A stretch of DNA of 64,000 nt. Origin: Catonia carolina (lineage: Eukaryota; Arthropoda; Insecta; Hemiptera; Achilidae). A model generated the notes under the pieces. That model made no database searches, was not told the origin of the DNA, and saw only the letters and a program-made list of their open reading frames with translations. The DNA is taken from contig JAQMRL010000006.1 in NCBI GenBank assembly GCA_035578175.1, positions 63,218,501 to 63,282,500 of the forward strand, written 5' to 3'. This document shows, in pieces, positions 36,416-48,213 of this stretch (position 1 is the first letter of the stretch; each line of letters begins with the position of its first letter). The translations under genes and the position numbers were made by a program.

Positions 36416-37228
36416 AATTTCTCTTGCCAATGCAAATAATAAACAATATAACCTAACATTAGTAACAAAACATTAGAAATAAACAAAAAAATCAATCTTA
36501 GTTTTGCTTAATAATTCAGAAAATCACTCTTTCACTCTAAACTAGGTTCTTTAGAGAAAAATGCTTAAAATTTAATTTCCTCTATATTTGATTATATACA
36601 CTTGTGTTAAATGCATATTAAAGCTGAAATCTTAAAAAATCCTTTTTTTACAGATTTTCATGAAAAATAAACAGAAAATCACTAATTTCCGCTAAACTAA
36701 GCATTATACAAAAAAATGTTTGGAATCAGAGTTGTATGTTTTTAATGTTCTACAACTTTGATTATTATATATACTTTTGCCCTAAAACGCATATTAAAGC
36801 CGCAATCTCAAAAAACCATTGTTTTCTACGATAGCACAGCCTCCCCAAGAATTTCAGCAGACATGGCGCCTATCCTATTATGTAGAGCATAAAAAATGTA
36901 GTAATTAAGGTGATTTTTTAAAAAAATCGTAGGAGCAGTTTTTGAGAAAATGGCAAAATATGACAAATTACATAAATAAAGTACTACTTCCGGTTGACTG
37001 ATTTTGATGAAAATGTTTGTGTCGGGTCCTCTTATGGCACGTAACTTGAGTTTTAAGTTTCAACTTTGTACGATGTTCCGTTCTTATGATATTTTGTTCA
37101 CACACACAGATCAATCGCTAAAAACATGTTTTTTCGGATCAGTGGTTCTGAAAACATGTATATCCAGTGAAAAATCTACATGAAAACAATACTTTCCTTC
37201 TTTGTATATTCATATAGGCAAGAGAAAA
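36416..37228 (-). mobile_element. M1 element, ~813 bp
   Basis: ATTTCTCTTGCC at the left and GGCAAGAGAAAA at the right. The body matches 30063-30951 in the same order; the microsatellite is shortened to CACACACA (37099-37107). Confidence 0.75.
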
Positions 37229-37810
37229 TAACAAAGGTTGTTTTGTGTATTACCTAGATATTTAATGTGGTTTTTGTAATTTCTGTTAATAAAATTAATG
37301 TGAAAATTTCTATTATGCAAGTTATTCATATCAACAACATTGATTGATGTAAATAAAAGTAGACAACTTTATCGGTTTTTATCGCAAACAGAGTTTGAAT
37401 ATTAATGAACATGATGATTTTTTTTTTCAATATTAGTAATGTTGTCGATAAAATGTATATATCGAACATACTAGAAAAGTAAACATGATTGAAATTTGAG
37501 AAAACAAACAACAACCTTGTAATTTATATTAAATATTCATATTTACAAATATTTAGTTTGGACTGGTCGAGGTTAGATATTAAGCTCTTTAAAACTGTAT
37601 AAACATTTTATTGATTGCTTGTAATTTATGTAATGCGATGTGCCCGTGCCCATAAATAAAATGGTTATGTATAATAGTTGTGAATTACAGTAGGTGGGGG
37701 TTATTCTAAAGTATTATCTACATCAAATGTTTTTCCTTTACACATTTTTTTTTTTAATATTGTGTATTTGTTTTAATAGCTGGTGCAATAAACAGCAATA
37801 TTTTGTTTCT

Positions 37811-37982
37811 TCCACTAATGGAGTATTTTTTAGGCCATCAGCTGAAAGGCTGGTTTGAACTTGTAGAGCAGTGGTTCTCAACCTTTGAAACATCGCAACC
37901 CCCTTTTTAGGTTGAGTATTTTGCCGACTCCCTCTGAATTATGTTAAAAAAAGTTGAAAATTCTACAATAATAATAATTTTT
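37811..37982 (+). repeat. Chimeric R1-head + hAT-like end, copy A
   Basis: CCACTAATGGAGTATT, R1 head (GCCATCAGCTGAAAGGCTGG), then CAGTGGTTCTCAACCTTTGA..CGCAACCCCC, which resembles a hAT (Charlie-type) terminus, then an AT-rich stretch. Duplicated at 39772-39945 with the identical R1/hAT junction. Confidence 0.65.
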
Positions 37983-39769
37983 ACTTTCTCTTGCCTATAT
38001 GAATATACAGGGTGATTCATGAAGTTCTCCCCCCACTTCTACAGCACATTGTACTAGTAAAAATAATGAAAAAATGTTATATAAACATAGGTCCGAAAAC
38101 GCTTCGTTAGCGAGTTACAGCTAGCGAAAGTTTCGCCTGGATTTCAATTCAGCAGGTGAAATGAGGTCTTCCTGGAATTGTGGTAAGGTAGATTAAGGGG
38201 CGAATTCAATCATTTCTTATGGTTTTTGATCTGATAAATTGAATAAAACAGGTCCCAGAACTGTAAGTTAAATAGTTTTTGAGAAAACCAGTGTCAAATG
38301 CAAAAAATGGAGTGAAAATCACATTTTTTCATCTTTGGGCAAGAATAACTTTGTTATTTCACCAAGAAACAGTTAAAAATTTTCAATAAAAAATGTAGAA
38401 AATTTTATTCTGAACAAACCGGTGTAAATAAAGTACACAGAAAGCGAATAGTTTTTGAGAAAACCAGTGTCAAATGCAAAAAAATGGAGTGAAAAAAACA
38501 CATTTTTTCATTTTAGTTTTTCCGGTTAATTTTACTTTGTACTCTTATGAATAAAAACTCATTTAATCAAACATCTATTCGCTTTCTGTGTACTTAATTT
38601 ACACCGGTTTGTTCAGAATAAAATTTTCTACATGTTTTATTGAAAAATTTTAACTGCTTCTTGGTGAAATAACACAGTTATCCTTGCCCAAAGATGAAAA
38701 AATAAGTTTTTCACTCCATTTTTTGCATTTGACACTGGTTTTCTTAAAAACTATTTAACTTACAGATCTGGGACCTGTTTTATTCAATTTATCAGATCAA
38801 AAACCATAAGAAATGATTGAATTTGCCCCTTAATCTACCTTACCACAATTCCAGGAAGACCTCATTTCACCTGGTGAACTGAAATCCAGGCGAAACTTTC
38901 GCTAGCTGTAACTCGCTAACGAAGCGTTTTCGGACCTATGTTTATATAACATTTTTTCATTATTTTTACTAGTACAATGTGCTGTAGAAGTGGGGGGAGA
39001 ACTTCATGAATCACCCTGTATATAGGAAGGAAAGTATTGTTTTCATGTTGTTTTTTCGAAATTGAGTTTTCACCGGATCTACATGTTTACAGACCCCCTG
39101 AACCCAAAAAAACATGTTTTAGCGATTGGTCTGTGTGTGTGTGTACGTGCGTGCATGTGTGTGTGTGTGTTTGTAAACAGAATATCTCAAGAACAGAACA
39201 TCGTACGAACTTGAAACTTGAAACTTAAGTTTCACCACTACCGGACAAGACACCACTACCGGACTCGACACAAACATTTTGATCAAAATCGGTCAATCGG
39301 AAGCAGTCGTTTATTCGTGTAATATTTCACTTTGCGATTTTCTCAAAAACTGATCCTACGATTTTTTTTTAAATCGCCTCATTTACTAAATTTTTTATGC
39401 TGTACAAGATAAGGTAGAGGTCATGTCTGCTGAAATTCTTAAAGAGGCTGTTTTCATGTAAAAAAATGTTTTTTTTTTAAAGATTGCGGCTTTTAATATG
39501 CATTTTAACACAAAAATGTATATAATAAAAGTTGTAGACATTTAAAATCCTACAACTTTTATTTCAAATTTTTTATTGTATAATGCTTAGTTTAGCAATA
39601 ATTAGCAATTTTCTGTTTTTTTCTCACAAAAACGTGTATAAAAATCGGTTTTTTTTAAGATTTCAGCCTTAGTATGCATTTTACGACAAAAGTTGTATAA
39701 TCAGATTTATAGGAAATTAATTAGGACATCTACAACTTTTATTTAGAGCATTTTTCTCTACAGAGCCCT
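37983..39769 (+). mobile_element. M1 element split by the fold-back insertion
   Basis: ACTTTCTCTTGCC at 37983-37995, interrupted by the 1011-bp fold-back at 38008-39018. It resumes GGAAGGAAAGTATTGTTTTC at 39024, (TG)n at 39131-39175, and the body to TCTACAGAGCC near 39769. The 3' terminus is missing. Confidence 0.78.
38008..39018. mobile_element. Fold-back element, 1011 bp, two 444-bp arms
   Basis: Left arm 38008-38451 and right arm 38575-39018 are near-perfect reverse complements of equal length; differences are scattered single bases. The 123-bp centre (38452-38574) itself holds a diverged copy of an arm-internal segment (GAGAAAACCAGTGTCAAATG). Termini are CAGGGTGATTCATGAAGTTC, flanked by TATA (38004-38007 and 39019-39022; TSD TA or TATA). 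No ORF of note. It interrupts an M1 element, whose halves are 37983-38007 and 39019-39769. Confidence 0.92.
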
Positions 39770-39771
39770 CC

Positions 39772-39945
39772 ACTAATGCAGTATTGTTTAGGTCATCAGC
39801 TGAAAGGCTGGTTTGAACCTCTAGAGCAGTGGTTTTCAACCTTTGAAACATCGTAACCCCCTATTTAGTTGTGTATTTTGCTAACTCCCTCTGAATTATG
39901 TTAAAAAAAGTTAAAAATTCTACAATAATTATAATTTTTACTTAA
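39772..39945 (+). repeat. Chimeric R1-head + hAT-like end, copy B
   Basis: Same order and junction as 37811-37982 (CCACTAATGCAGTATT, R1 head, CAGTGGTTTTCAACCTTTGA). It follows directly on the truncated M1 element, consistent with a local tandem duplication. Confidence 0.65.
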
Positions 39946-39986
39946 GGATATGAGTGGATATTTGTTGTGGGAGTCAATCCGTTCAA

Positions 39987-40954
39987 CCCTTTCGACACAG
40001 ACTGTTTCTTGTAAAACAGAAGAATTGCGAAAATCAAAACGCGCTTTCTAAACAACTGTTTTATCTAACGTCATTATTGATGAAAAATTCTGAAGAAAAT
40101 ACTGCCAATTCATATAATACGTACGCCCCTTTTAAATATAATAACATGAAAATCGCATCGTAATTCTTTGCGTTAAGGATGCGAAATCTTCATTCACAAA
40201 AATTTTTGTGTTTACTTTAGATTTTTTACTATAACGGGCTTAAATTTCAGTTTAACAAAAAAATTTATAAAATATGTTTTATAGAGAAGAATTTACTGAA
40301 TAAATGTATATTTTTCATTTAAATTTCAGTAAATATTTGACAAAGTTACAGAATGTTCAAAATGAGTCCATTTTGGAAGGTGAAGGAATGATATTTTACA
40401 TTCTTTACGGTGACGTCACAGACCCATTATTACATTTTACTTACAGCTGTAAGCAAATCAATGTAGGAAATTCTTTTCTGTACGACATTTTTTGAACAAT
40501 TCTGTACGTCCTGTAAGAGGGAAGCTGTTACAATTCCCGTGCAACTTTGTAAAGAGTTGAATTTTTCAACTTGGTGATGGTAAACTCCCTTCTGAACAGT
40601 AAAATGAACTTGTCTAATACCATCAAGGGCAAATTCCGTAACAGAATCGTCATAGCTTTAACACAAACTAAAGAACTTGCGTATATGTTGACTTACACAC
40701 GAGCTGCACGAACTTCCATTCAAAACAAACAATTCACATACAATCAATGCTACCTGCACATTATAGAGAAAATAAAAAATTTCCCTTCTATGATATTCTA
40801 TTTCTAAAAACACTATCAGATGCATTAAAGAATTCCCTACAAGAAAAGTGCAATATTTACCGGTCTCTGATACTGGCCTGGCAAAAGCATGTTTTATCGC
40901 CTCACCACAATCCATTCAGCATAACCTAAAATTAGATCAACAGTGTGAACAGGG
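39987..40954. mobile_element. Possible old piggyBac-type element
   Basis: Left CCCTTTCGACACAG preceded by TCAA, right CAGTGTGAACAGGG followed by TTAA (40955-40958). The ends are roughly complementary with a small gap. Short open frames inside (40304-40495, 40571-40807) have no motif I recognise. Weak call. Confidence 0.35.
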
Positions 40955-40958
40955 TTAA

Positions 40959-42036
40959 TGAGCAAGCTGTACAAAATGCTGAGCTGTACAAAGTGCTTAT
41001 CTTCATGATAAACTATTATTTTAGAGCTATCAAGTGATCAGGCAATGAAGTTAACTTTCAACAATGCTTTTGCCGACAAATTTTGGATGAAGTATTAACA
41101 AGAAATACCCAGAACTGTCCAGAGTAGCATTGGACTTTACTCTAACTCTATGAATAACCCTTGTACTTCAAAAAACTAAGATGGATATAAAGCATGGATA
41201 TATAATGGATATAAAGCAATGAAAACGGCTGTCATGTTTATGCAATTCATAACAGGTGTTCACAACATATAATTAATTTGCGTGTTATAGAAAAGTATGC
41301 TACGCAATGAAAAAGGTATTACAAAGGCCTTTTATTGGTTTTTTTGGATAGTAGATTGTCAATTTACGCGCGTCAATCTCTGAATCCCATTCTCTATCAG
41401 TGGAGTCATCTTGTCCTTCTTGTTTTCCTGATTATGAATTGTCTTTCAGCTCCATCTTTTCATGTTTAGTTCCATCTCTGCTTAATCCTCGTAATAGAGA
41501 TAATTTGATTCTCTTAAAAACCTCTAGTAAGACCTCTGTTATCTGAACTACTGTGGCACTGGGTAATCTGGAAAGAGGAAAATCCAGATATCTAGATAAA
41601 AAGGAAATGAATCTGCAGTGGTTTTATATACGTTGCCATAATGAGGATGCGGCAAAAAACAGCCTGAAGTACACAAGCGTTTGAGTATTGTGTAGTATAT
41701 ACTCGGTTCACCGTAAGAAAAATATCTCAAGTAAACAAATAATGACGTCACTGAGCATGCGCATTATTTAAATATGTGTACACGCTGATTAAAAAGTAAC
41801 AACAATATACTTTTAAAAGTATTTAAGTATAAAATATTTTTAAAAGTATTTTTATGAGTTAAACTGTTAGGCCTATACTTTTTATTTCCATTCTTTTTCA
41901 TAAATAAATGTTGTTACAAGTTACAAGTTTTCTCAAGGGGTTTATAGGAAAATATAACATTATGAAATCTTAAAAGTATGGTAAAAATTTTAACTTTTTT
42001 TGCTTGTTTTTTAATTATTATTTCTGTCTGTTACAG
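40959..42036. other. Intron sequence before the alpha-C exon
   Basis: No repeat or frame that I can support. A tandem-like pair GGATATAAAGCATGGATATATAATGGATATAAAGCA is at 41180-41216. Confidence 0.5.
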
Positions 42037-42120
42037 AATCGAGAACTTCAGATTATGAGACGGTTAGAACATTGTAATATAGTGAAACTTAAATATTTCT
42101 TCTATTCCAGTGGTGACAAG
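42037..42120 (+). CDS. sgg: GSK-3 exon: alpha-C helix
   Basis: An 84-nt phase 0-0 exon between TTACAG and GTATGT encoding 28 residues, [20 protein letters not shown] and onward to SSGDK. It carries the alpha-C glutamate (RELQ) that pairs with the catalytic lysine. The Arg of NRELQ corresponds to human Arg96, one of three basic residues forming the phosphate pocket for primed substrates. Its length equals human GSK3B exon 3 (from memory). The sequence is slightly more lysine-rich than fly ([12 protein letters not shown] versus KLLYFFYSSGEK). Confidence 0.96.
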
Positions 42121-42328
42121 GTATGTTTTTATTATAATTATACCTCATTTAATTTAAATAAATAGGTGATAGACGAAATACTAAACAATTTTTGAATTGA
42201 ACATAATGAAAAGCATGTGCAAAGATCACACTATATTGTCACTAGAGTAGGATTATGTGCACCTGGTAAATCAATAAGCTGGCCTGTAATTTTTGGCTCA
42301 TAATATGTTTTTTTAAACATTCTTTTAA

Positions 42329-43163
42329 CACTTTCACTGCTGGGGGTTTTAAATTCAATACTTATGTACTGTGCTGGCCATTTATGACTGATTTCAAGAT
42401 ATTATTCTAATTTTATTTTTGTACCAATTTTATTGTTACTTAACCTCGAATTAAAGCTCTAATCTTTTTTTTAAATGCATTATTTTTTATTAACCAAAAT
42501 AATAATTGTGCTTAAAAATACGCTAACAAAATATAGAAGCACTTTTTTGAACCGTACTAGAAATATTAAAACTTGATGTAATTATTTTTATTTATTTTTT
42601 TAGTTTATTTTTTTAAAGTCTCATCAACAGTTCGGTTATTAGAGACTACAGTGGGATTTTACTTGGAAAATTTCCAGACTGGTAATCGAACTAGGGACCT
42701 CCATTAACAACAAGTAGCATATTAACGAGTAGCACGGGACCTCCGTGCTACCATTACGCTATGGAGGCGGCCTAATTACATTGTATTACACTAAAATATA
42801 TATGAGTACAAAACCTAATTACAACTCGAATAATATCATAATTTATATAATAATGATACTTTCTTCATCATTCAATGACATGTTGCTAAATGACATGTTG
42901 TACAACACAAATTGTAGGTTATAAACAGGCTTAGTAAACATATGTTAAAATAACCACAGATAGGAATAAAAACTTTCAGTAAGCGCTTTAATGGTGTATT
43001 TTATAACTAAAAATTTTAAATAATGTTTGTAACACAAGAAATGCCATTCGTAGGTGTTCAATCACTTAATTCAACACGAGGAATTCGAAGACGTCAAATG
43101 ACGGTATCCATAAAACAAAAAAGTTTTTTGTGACGACGTAAATTGACGTAAGCAGCGAAAGTG
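42329..43163. mobile_element. piggyBac-type MITE, 835 bp, TTAA target site
   Basis: Termini CACTTTCACTGCTG and the complement of AGCAGCGAAAGTG, flanked by TTAA (42325-42328, 43164-43167), the piggyBac target. No transposase frame. A SINE is inserted at about 42603-42772 on the - strand. Located in a GSK-3 intron 208 bp after an exon. Confidence 0.7.
42603..42772 (-). mobile_element. SINE A, full, inside the piggyBac MITE
   Basis: Reverse complement with CATCAACAGTTCGGTTATTA (body), GGTAATCGAACTAGGGACCT (box B) and CGCTATGGAGGC (head); a short internal duplication (GGGACCTCC twice). Confidence 0.8.
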
Positions 43164-43167
43164 TTAA

Positions 43168-44528
43168 GCATTTTTTTATACTGAAGTTACAAAATCATAA
43201 ATTCCTTTTAGTTCAGTGATATTTTTAAGTAAATGCATTTTCTGTAAATTAAAATTGTGAATGTGTAGCCTATAATTTCTTTACACATAGGAGGCTGGCC
43301 GTTTTTCATAAAGTTATGACACCAGATTTTTTCACGCGTCCAGCCCACAAAGAACCATTGCCATTATAATTACATATTATCAGTACTGACAGTAACAGTC
43401 GACTTGTGAAACAACTTTTATTTATTTGTTTTACAGTTGTCTAAATCGGCATTAGCTCAATGCAAGATAACTCGTGAAAAACACTTAAGCATATCATATT
43501 CAATATTTTAATGGTTTTTGTAGGTTTTTTTTTAAATACAAAGAGGTTTTATATTTTTAATATTTTTCTTGTCCAAATTTGGAGGACCAAGTTATCTGGT
43601 CATTGATTTTAATTGTGAGGAGTGACTTAACGATGCTATTACTATTTTATTTTTTTAATATTTGCTGAAAATGGCATCAGTAGCTTGGTCATTAGTCACG
43701 ACATTGGTTTCTGGAACTAAGGTGGTGGACTTTGGGATGTAAATTAAAGTAAATAAATAAATAAAATTTTATTGTCGTTAAGCTTACAAAGCAATAAACA
43801 GAGTCTTCTTAATCGTAATGTTTACCACATGAATATTATCATAATCTACAATATAAAAATTACAGTTCATAAATAATAAAGTACCACACATAGTTTGAAA
43901 TAAATAAAAAACACAATCTAACAACACTTAATACCTGAGAATTATGAACCACTAAACAAATAAACATTGCTGAACACAATAGGTGCCCAGCAATATGACC
44001 TGCGACATTACATCTATAAATCTACTAGCGGTACCCGGCGTGCATTGCTACGCTGCCGGCAAATATTAAACCGGCAATATTTAAAAAAACATGTAATTAA
44101 TGACAACTGTGAAATTAATTTGTTTTATTTAAATTAATGCTAATTGATAAACAATATTCTTCAACTCGCGATGTACACTACTATACTACTAATAATACTA
44201 CTAAATAAGACAAAGAAGAAACAGTTTATATAAATTCTACAGAAAGGCAATGAAATAAACTACACACTAAAAATGTTTGAGTACAAAACATTATTGTTAA
44301 ATTAGTAAATTAAACATAACAATATTACTGTCAAATAACCACACAAACAAAGCGATCTGGAAGATAAAACAGTACGTCGTACACAACTGAACGATATACT
44401 GAACAAAAACTAATTTTAACAAAGTACTAAAGGCAAACAATTATTAAAAAGTAGAAGAAACAACTATATTATTTACAGATGTCAAAAAATTATGCACTGT
44501 CTTTTGGGATCGGTAAGGTGTTTAGCTG
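43168..44528. other. Intron sequence, one SINE fragment
   Basis: Contains the SINE A fragment 43660-43745. CTAGCGGTACCCGGCGTGCA at 44023 resembles the end of interspersed repeats but is isolated. It is followed directly by AT-rich sequence and then the truncated mariner. Confidence 0.5.
43660..43745 (-). mobile_element. SINE A body fragment
   Basis: GGCATCAGTAGCTTGGTCAT and nearby sequence match the SINE A body; the tRNA head is absent. Confidence 0.5.
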
Positions 44529-45049
44529 ATTGATTTTCTCCCAAGAGGTGAAACCATTAATGCGGCGAGGTATTGTGAAACCTTAAGAAAACCAAAGCGA
44601 GCAATTCAAAACAAACGGATAGGAATGCTCAGTAACGGAATTGTGTTGCTCCATGACAATGCTCGGCGCCATACCGCTGGTGACACACAAACATTGGTTC
44701 GACAATTTCGTTGGGAGCAGTTCGATCACCCACCCTACAACCCAGACTTGGCACCATCTGAATACCACTTGTTCCTGCACATGAAGCGCGAGCTAGGCGG
44801 CCAACACTTTGAAACCGACGATGAAGTGAAAACTGCCGTGGAGTTGTGGCTACATTTGTTGGCGGGAACCTTCTACGAAGAGGGTATAGACAAATTGATC
44901 ACCCGCTATGACAAGTGTTTGAACATCGGTGGTAACTATGTCAAAAAATAGTTTAAGGTTTGGGCTTTCGTGTAGAAATAAAATTTTTGAAAAAAATTGT
45001 TTTATTTGTTTTTTTTTAGAAACGGTACTTACTTTCTGAACACGCCTCG
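44529..45049 (+). mobile_element. 5'-truncated mariner fragment
   Basis: An open frame from about 44532 (DFLPRGETINAARYCETLRK) through LLHDNARRHTAGDTQTLVRQ and YNPDLAPSEYHLFLHMKREL to the C-terminus GGNYVKK at 44951. The right terminus ..CACGCCTCG is followed by TA (45050-45051). The third catalytic residue is Glu, 34 residues after the Asp of HDN, where mariners normally have Asp. The N-terminal half and left end are missing. Confidence 0.88.
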
Positions 45050-45453
45050 TAGTTTGATACGCCAACCATTACTTCGGAACAATAGCTGCTTTTTATTGTT
45101 TTCACTTCATTTTAAAGAAATATTGTTGCAAAATATTAATAAATATGATCAGTTTTGGAGCGTTTGAAAACCATATGATAATCGGGATACTTCTCTTTGG
45201 GTGTCTTCTGTCTGCTGTTATCACCTCATATATTTTTGTTCCTTAATAGTTTCATGGAGTAGCAATGATACTAATCTCATAGGTTTTTTATTCAAGATTT
45301 TGCACTGTTGTTTGTCACGTAAATAAAATATCCAACTATTATCTTTTGTTTTTTTTTTTATTTGTAATAGTCGTCTGTTAATACTTAAGTTATCTTTAGT
45401 AGTACCAATATATTTGTCCCTCATTGTAATTGTTTTGTTCAATTTGTTTGCAG

Positions 45454-45564
45454 AAAGACGAGGTGTATTTGAACCTAGTACTTGAATATATCCCAGAGAC
45501 GGTGTATAAAGTTGCGAGACATTACAGTAAATCTAAGCAGACTATACCAATTAGTTTTATCAAG
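45454..45564 (+). CDS. sgg: GSK-3 exon: hinge and alpha-D region
   Basis: A 111-nt phase 0-0 exon between TTTGCAG and GTAAGT encoding [20 protein letters not shown] and onward to TIPISFIK. The LEYIPETVY stretch is the hinge and start of the C-lobe. In human the VLDYVPETV backbone contacts adenine and ATP-site inhibitors. Exon length equals human exon 4 (from memory). The upstream intron holds a piggyBac-type MITE and a mariner fragment; the downstream intron holds an intact mariner. Confidence 0.96.
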
Positions 45565-45989
45565 GTAAGTTGTATACATCTCTCTCTATTTTTTTTTTTA
45601 TCTTCCACCAATGTAAGAGTAAGAAAGTTGCGACTACGGGAAATCAAGTTTTCAAGTTTCAACAGGTTTTCATATTTTGTGACGTCACAAGCTGTAGAAT
45701 TCTTTCTTGATAGGATATTAATCTTGATTTGATTACACAGGAAGGAGGTTTTTCCTTCTGGCCATTACACCACAGCTCTACAGAGAATATCCTATTACTT
45801 GATAATTTCTTAATCATTTACCAAACAAAGCTTCCCATAAATAAGTTTCAGGAGGCTGTTTTCCAAATATTTCAGTGGAAAATGCCTTCCAGATCTCGAA
45901 GTTCAAAGCTTCAAACAGTATCTCAAAAAAGTTCAAAAATAAGTCCTCAGCATCCTGCAGCTTAAAAAACAATTCTATTTTACCTAATA

Positions 45990-46295
45990 TAAATTTCGCT
46001 AACGTTTTCAGGTACCTTGATCCTTATTATCTATTTACGTGTGTTTTGGTAGCACCACCATCATCAGAGTGCACAAAATACGTGAAACTTAAAAGTATTT
46101 TTTAAAATCGTACAGAAGATGTTTGCGTCTTCAGTCATCTAGTTTTATGTAGACGACTGAAGATGGAACCATCTTCTGTAGGTTTTAAAAAAAATATTTA
46201 AAGTTTTACATTCTTTTTTGCGTACTCTGGTGGTGGAACCACCGAAACACATAATAAGGATCTAGACAACTAAAGACGTTAGTGAATTTTTTATT
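45990..46295. repeat. Inverted repeat, ~300 bp
   Basis: GCTAACGTTTTCAGGTACCT..GATCCTTATTAT..GGTAGCACCACCATCATCAG on the left is complementary to CTGGTGGTGGAACCACC..ATAATAAGGATC..AAAGACGTTAGTG on the right, centre near 46140 (GACTGAAGA hairpin). A related piece with GGTGGTGGATCCACCGAAAC lies at 56333-56357. Confidence 0.7.
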
Positions 46296-46797
46296 AAGTA
46301 AAATGAATCAAAAAAGTTGTTGAACTTTTTCATTATATTTAAACTAGTTTTGGCACAATGAGAGAGTCGTTCAGAGTAATTGACTCTTGAAAGGGCTATG
46401 AACGATTTGTTACTTGTGAAAGAACTAAGTACTTATTTGAGTCTTAGGGTAAAATATCCTAGCTCCATGCATTGGTCTCCTAACTTGATCATTTATATAT
46501 TGCAACTCCTCTCCAGTGGAGAGAGAGTGTTATTGACCCAACTAGCCTGCAATGTATATTACAGTTGATACTACATCAACGTAAAACAATCTGATTGGTT
46601 TTTCTAAGTTGGAATTTGGTTATGTGGTTCCTAGTTACTGTAATTTAGCGAAGTAATATGCTTGGAATACGTTTGTTATACACTGGTGTAGACACAAACT
46701 GTAAGCCTCTAAAATGAGAGGAAATTGTTGATTTTTCTTAATTTTCTATTTATTATTAAAGTGAGACTTAAATTAAGTACATATTAAAGTGTTATTT

Positions 46798-47193
46798 TGC
46801 CCGTAACAAGCAGGTGGAGTGTTAAATTATTTGCACTCAATGTACTAGTTCCAGGGTTACAAAAAATCATTCTGTTTTTTATCACATGATCAGCCAAATT
46901 ATCAAATTATATGACTGAAGCATTTAAGAACAGAAGAGGTAGAGTTGTAAAAGATGCTAGTCACAGTTATCTTCCCTAAGAGTAATGAATTTCATTATAC
47001 AGCCAGATTCGTGGTGAATGAAGTGAAGGTGCATTTGCAGGGTGGAAACTAAACGCTTTTCAGAGGGCCAGGCATGCTGATAAGCATACTTTTTTCACTC
47101 TGTGAGGAAGGCAATTGTAAATCACGTTACTCCTTGTTTTACTAGTAAAACCTGTAGAGGTTCAAACTAGCTTTTCGATTGATTACGTGAACA
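46798..47193 (-). repeat. R1 repeat, near full length
   Basis: Reverse complement from CAGGTGGAGTGTTAAATTAT to AGCTTTTCGATTGATTACGT. In the GSK-3 intron before the catalytic-loop exon. Confidence 0.8.
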
Positions 47194-47533
47194 ATAGTGT
47201 GTCCTTAATTATAAATTAAATTAAATTCTTTGTAATGCAGCACGCTACAAAAAATAAAGGGTGTTGTGGCTCACACTTTTCACATGTGACCTTCCATTAA
47301 AGAGGCGATGCAATAAAATGAGCCGAAAAGATGTTTATACAAACATATTAACTTAAAGATAATTATTTAAGTTATTAGTTAGCATCATAGCAGTAGAATC
47401 CATATTAATATCTTATTTTTTATGTATAGGGTGATTCAAAAAGAGCGCCGGTTTTGATATATCAAATTAAGAGATTTATTTTATTGAAAAACTGAAAATA
47501 AATACATCAACAAGTTCATCTTACCTTCCGATT

Positions 47534-47833
47534 TCATGTATTAAAAATGATGTCATGCATGTGTCCTCCTCTACTGCGCTGGCACGCATCAACTCTGTCC
47601 ATGAAATTGGATATTACTGCACGACAAGTTTCGACTTCCATTTGCCCGATAACCCGTCGAATTTCCTCCTTCAAGTCATTGATGTTTCGGGGTTTATTGG
47701 CATACACCAATGACTTCAGATGACCCCAAAGATGAAAGTCACAAGGCGTCAAGTCACACGACCTTGGTGGCCATTGATGGTCCGAATTACGAGAAATGAT
47801 GCGATCCTGGAACCGTTCACGGAGCAACAACAT
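47534..47833 (-). pseudogene. Transposase C-terminal fragment
   Basis: Contains WPPRSCDLTPCDFHLWGHLK with the third catalytic acidic residue, a helical NDLKEEIRRVIGQ segment, and the terminal DACQRSRGGHMHDIIF motif typical of this transposase group. Out of frame with the N-terminal piece. Confidence 0.82.
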
Positions 47834-47910
47834 TGTTTCTCGTGCAGCAACTGAATTTTATACGGGTGATATTGGAGATCGTACCGAAGAATTCTCCGTA
47901 CAGAAGAACA

Positions 47911-48213
47911 TCATAAACCCATTTGTTGAGAACGGCGACGTATTGATTTTGCTGGGCTAACAGCCACACTGTCACGAACCAACGCAACGTTCTGCTCAGT
48001 TCGGCCATAACGACGACGTCCAGAACTTTTAAGGTCGAATGTTGAACCCGTCTCAAAAAACTTTTTCAAGAGCCTGCGAACTGTTGATTCATTCGGTGCT
48101 TCATTACGTCCTAGAGTACCGCGAAGTCGCCTGACAGTAGCCGCATAACTCTCTCCACTCTGGTAAAATGTTTTGACGATTAACACTCGTTGTGCAGTAG
48201 TAAACTTCTCCAT
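47911..48213 (-). pseudogene. Transposase N-terminal HTH fragment (DUF4817-like)
   Basis: A 100-residue open stretch with a basic helix-turn-helix (ESYAATVRRLRGTLGRNEAP; STVRRLLKKFFETGS). It ends at a stop where relatives continue into LGIS.TT..RIL. Part of the 47429-48379 element. Confidence 0.8.
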
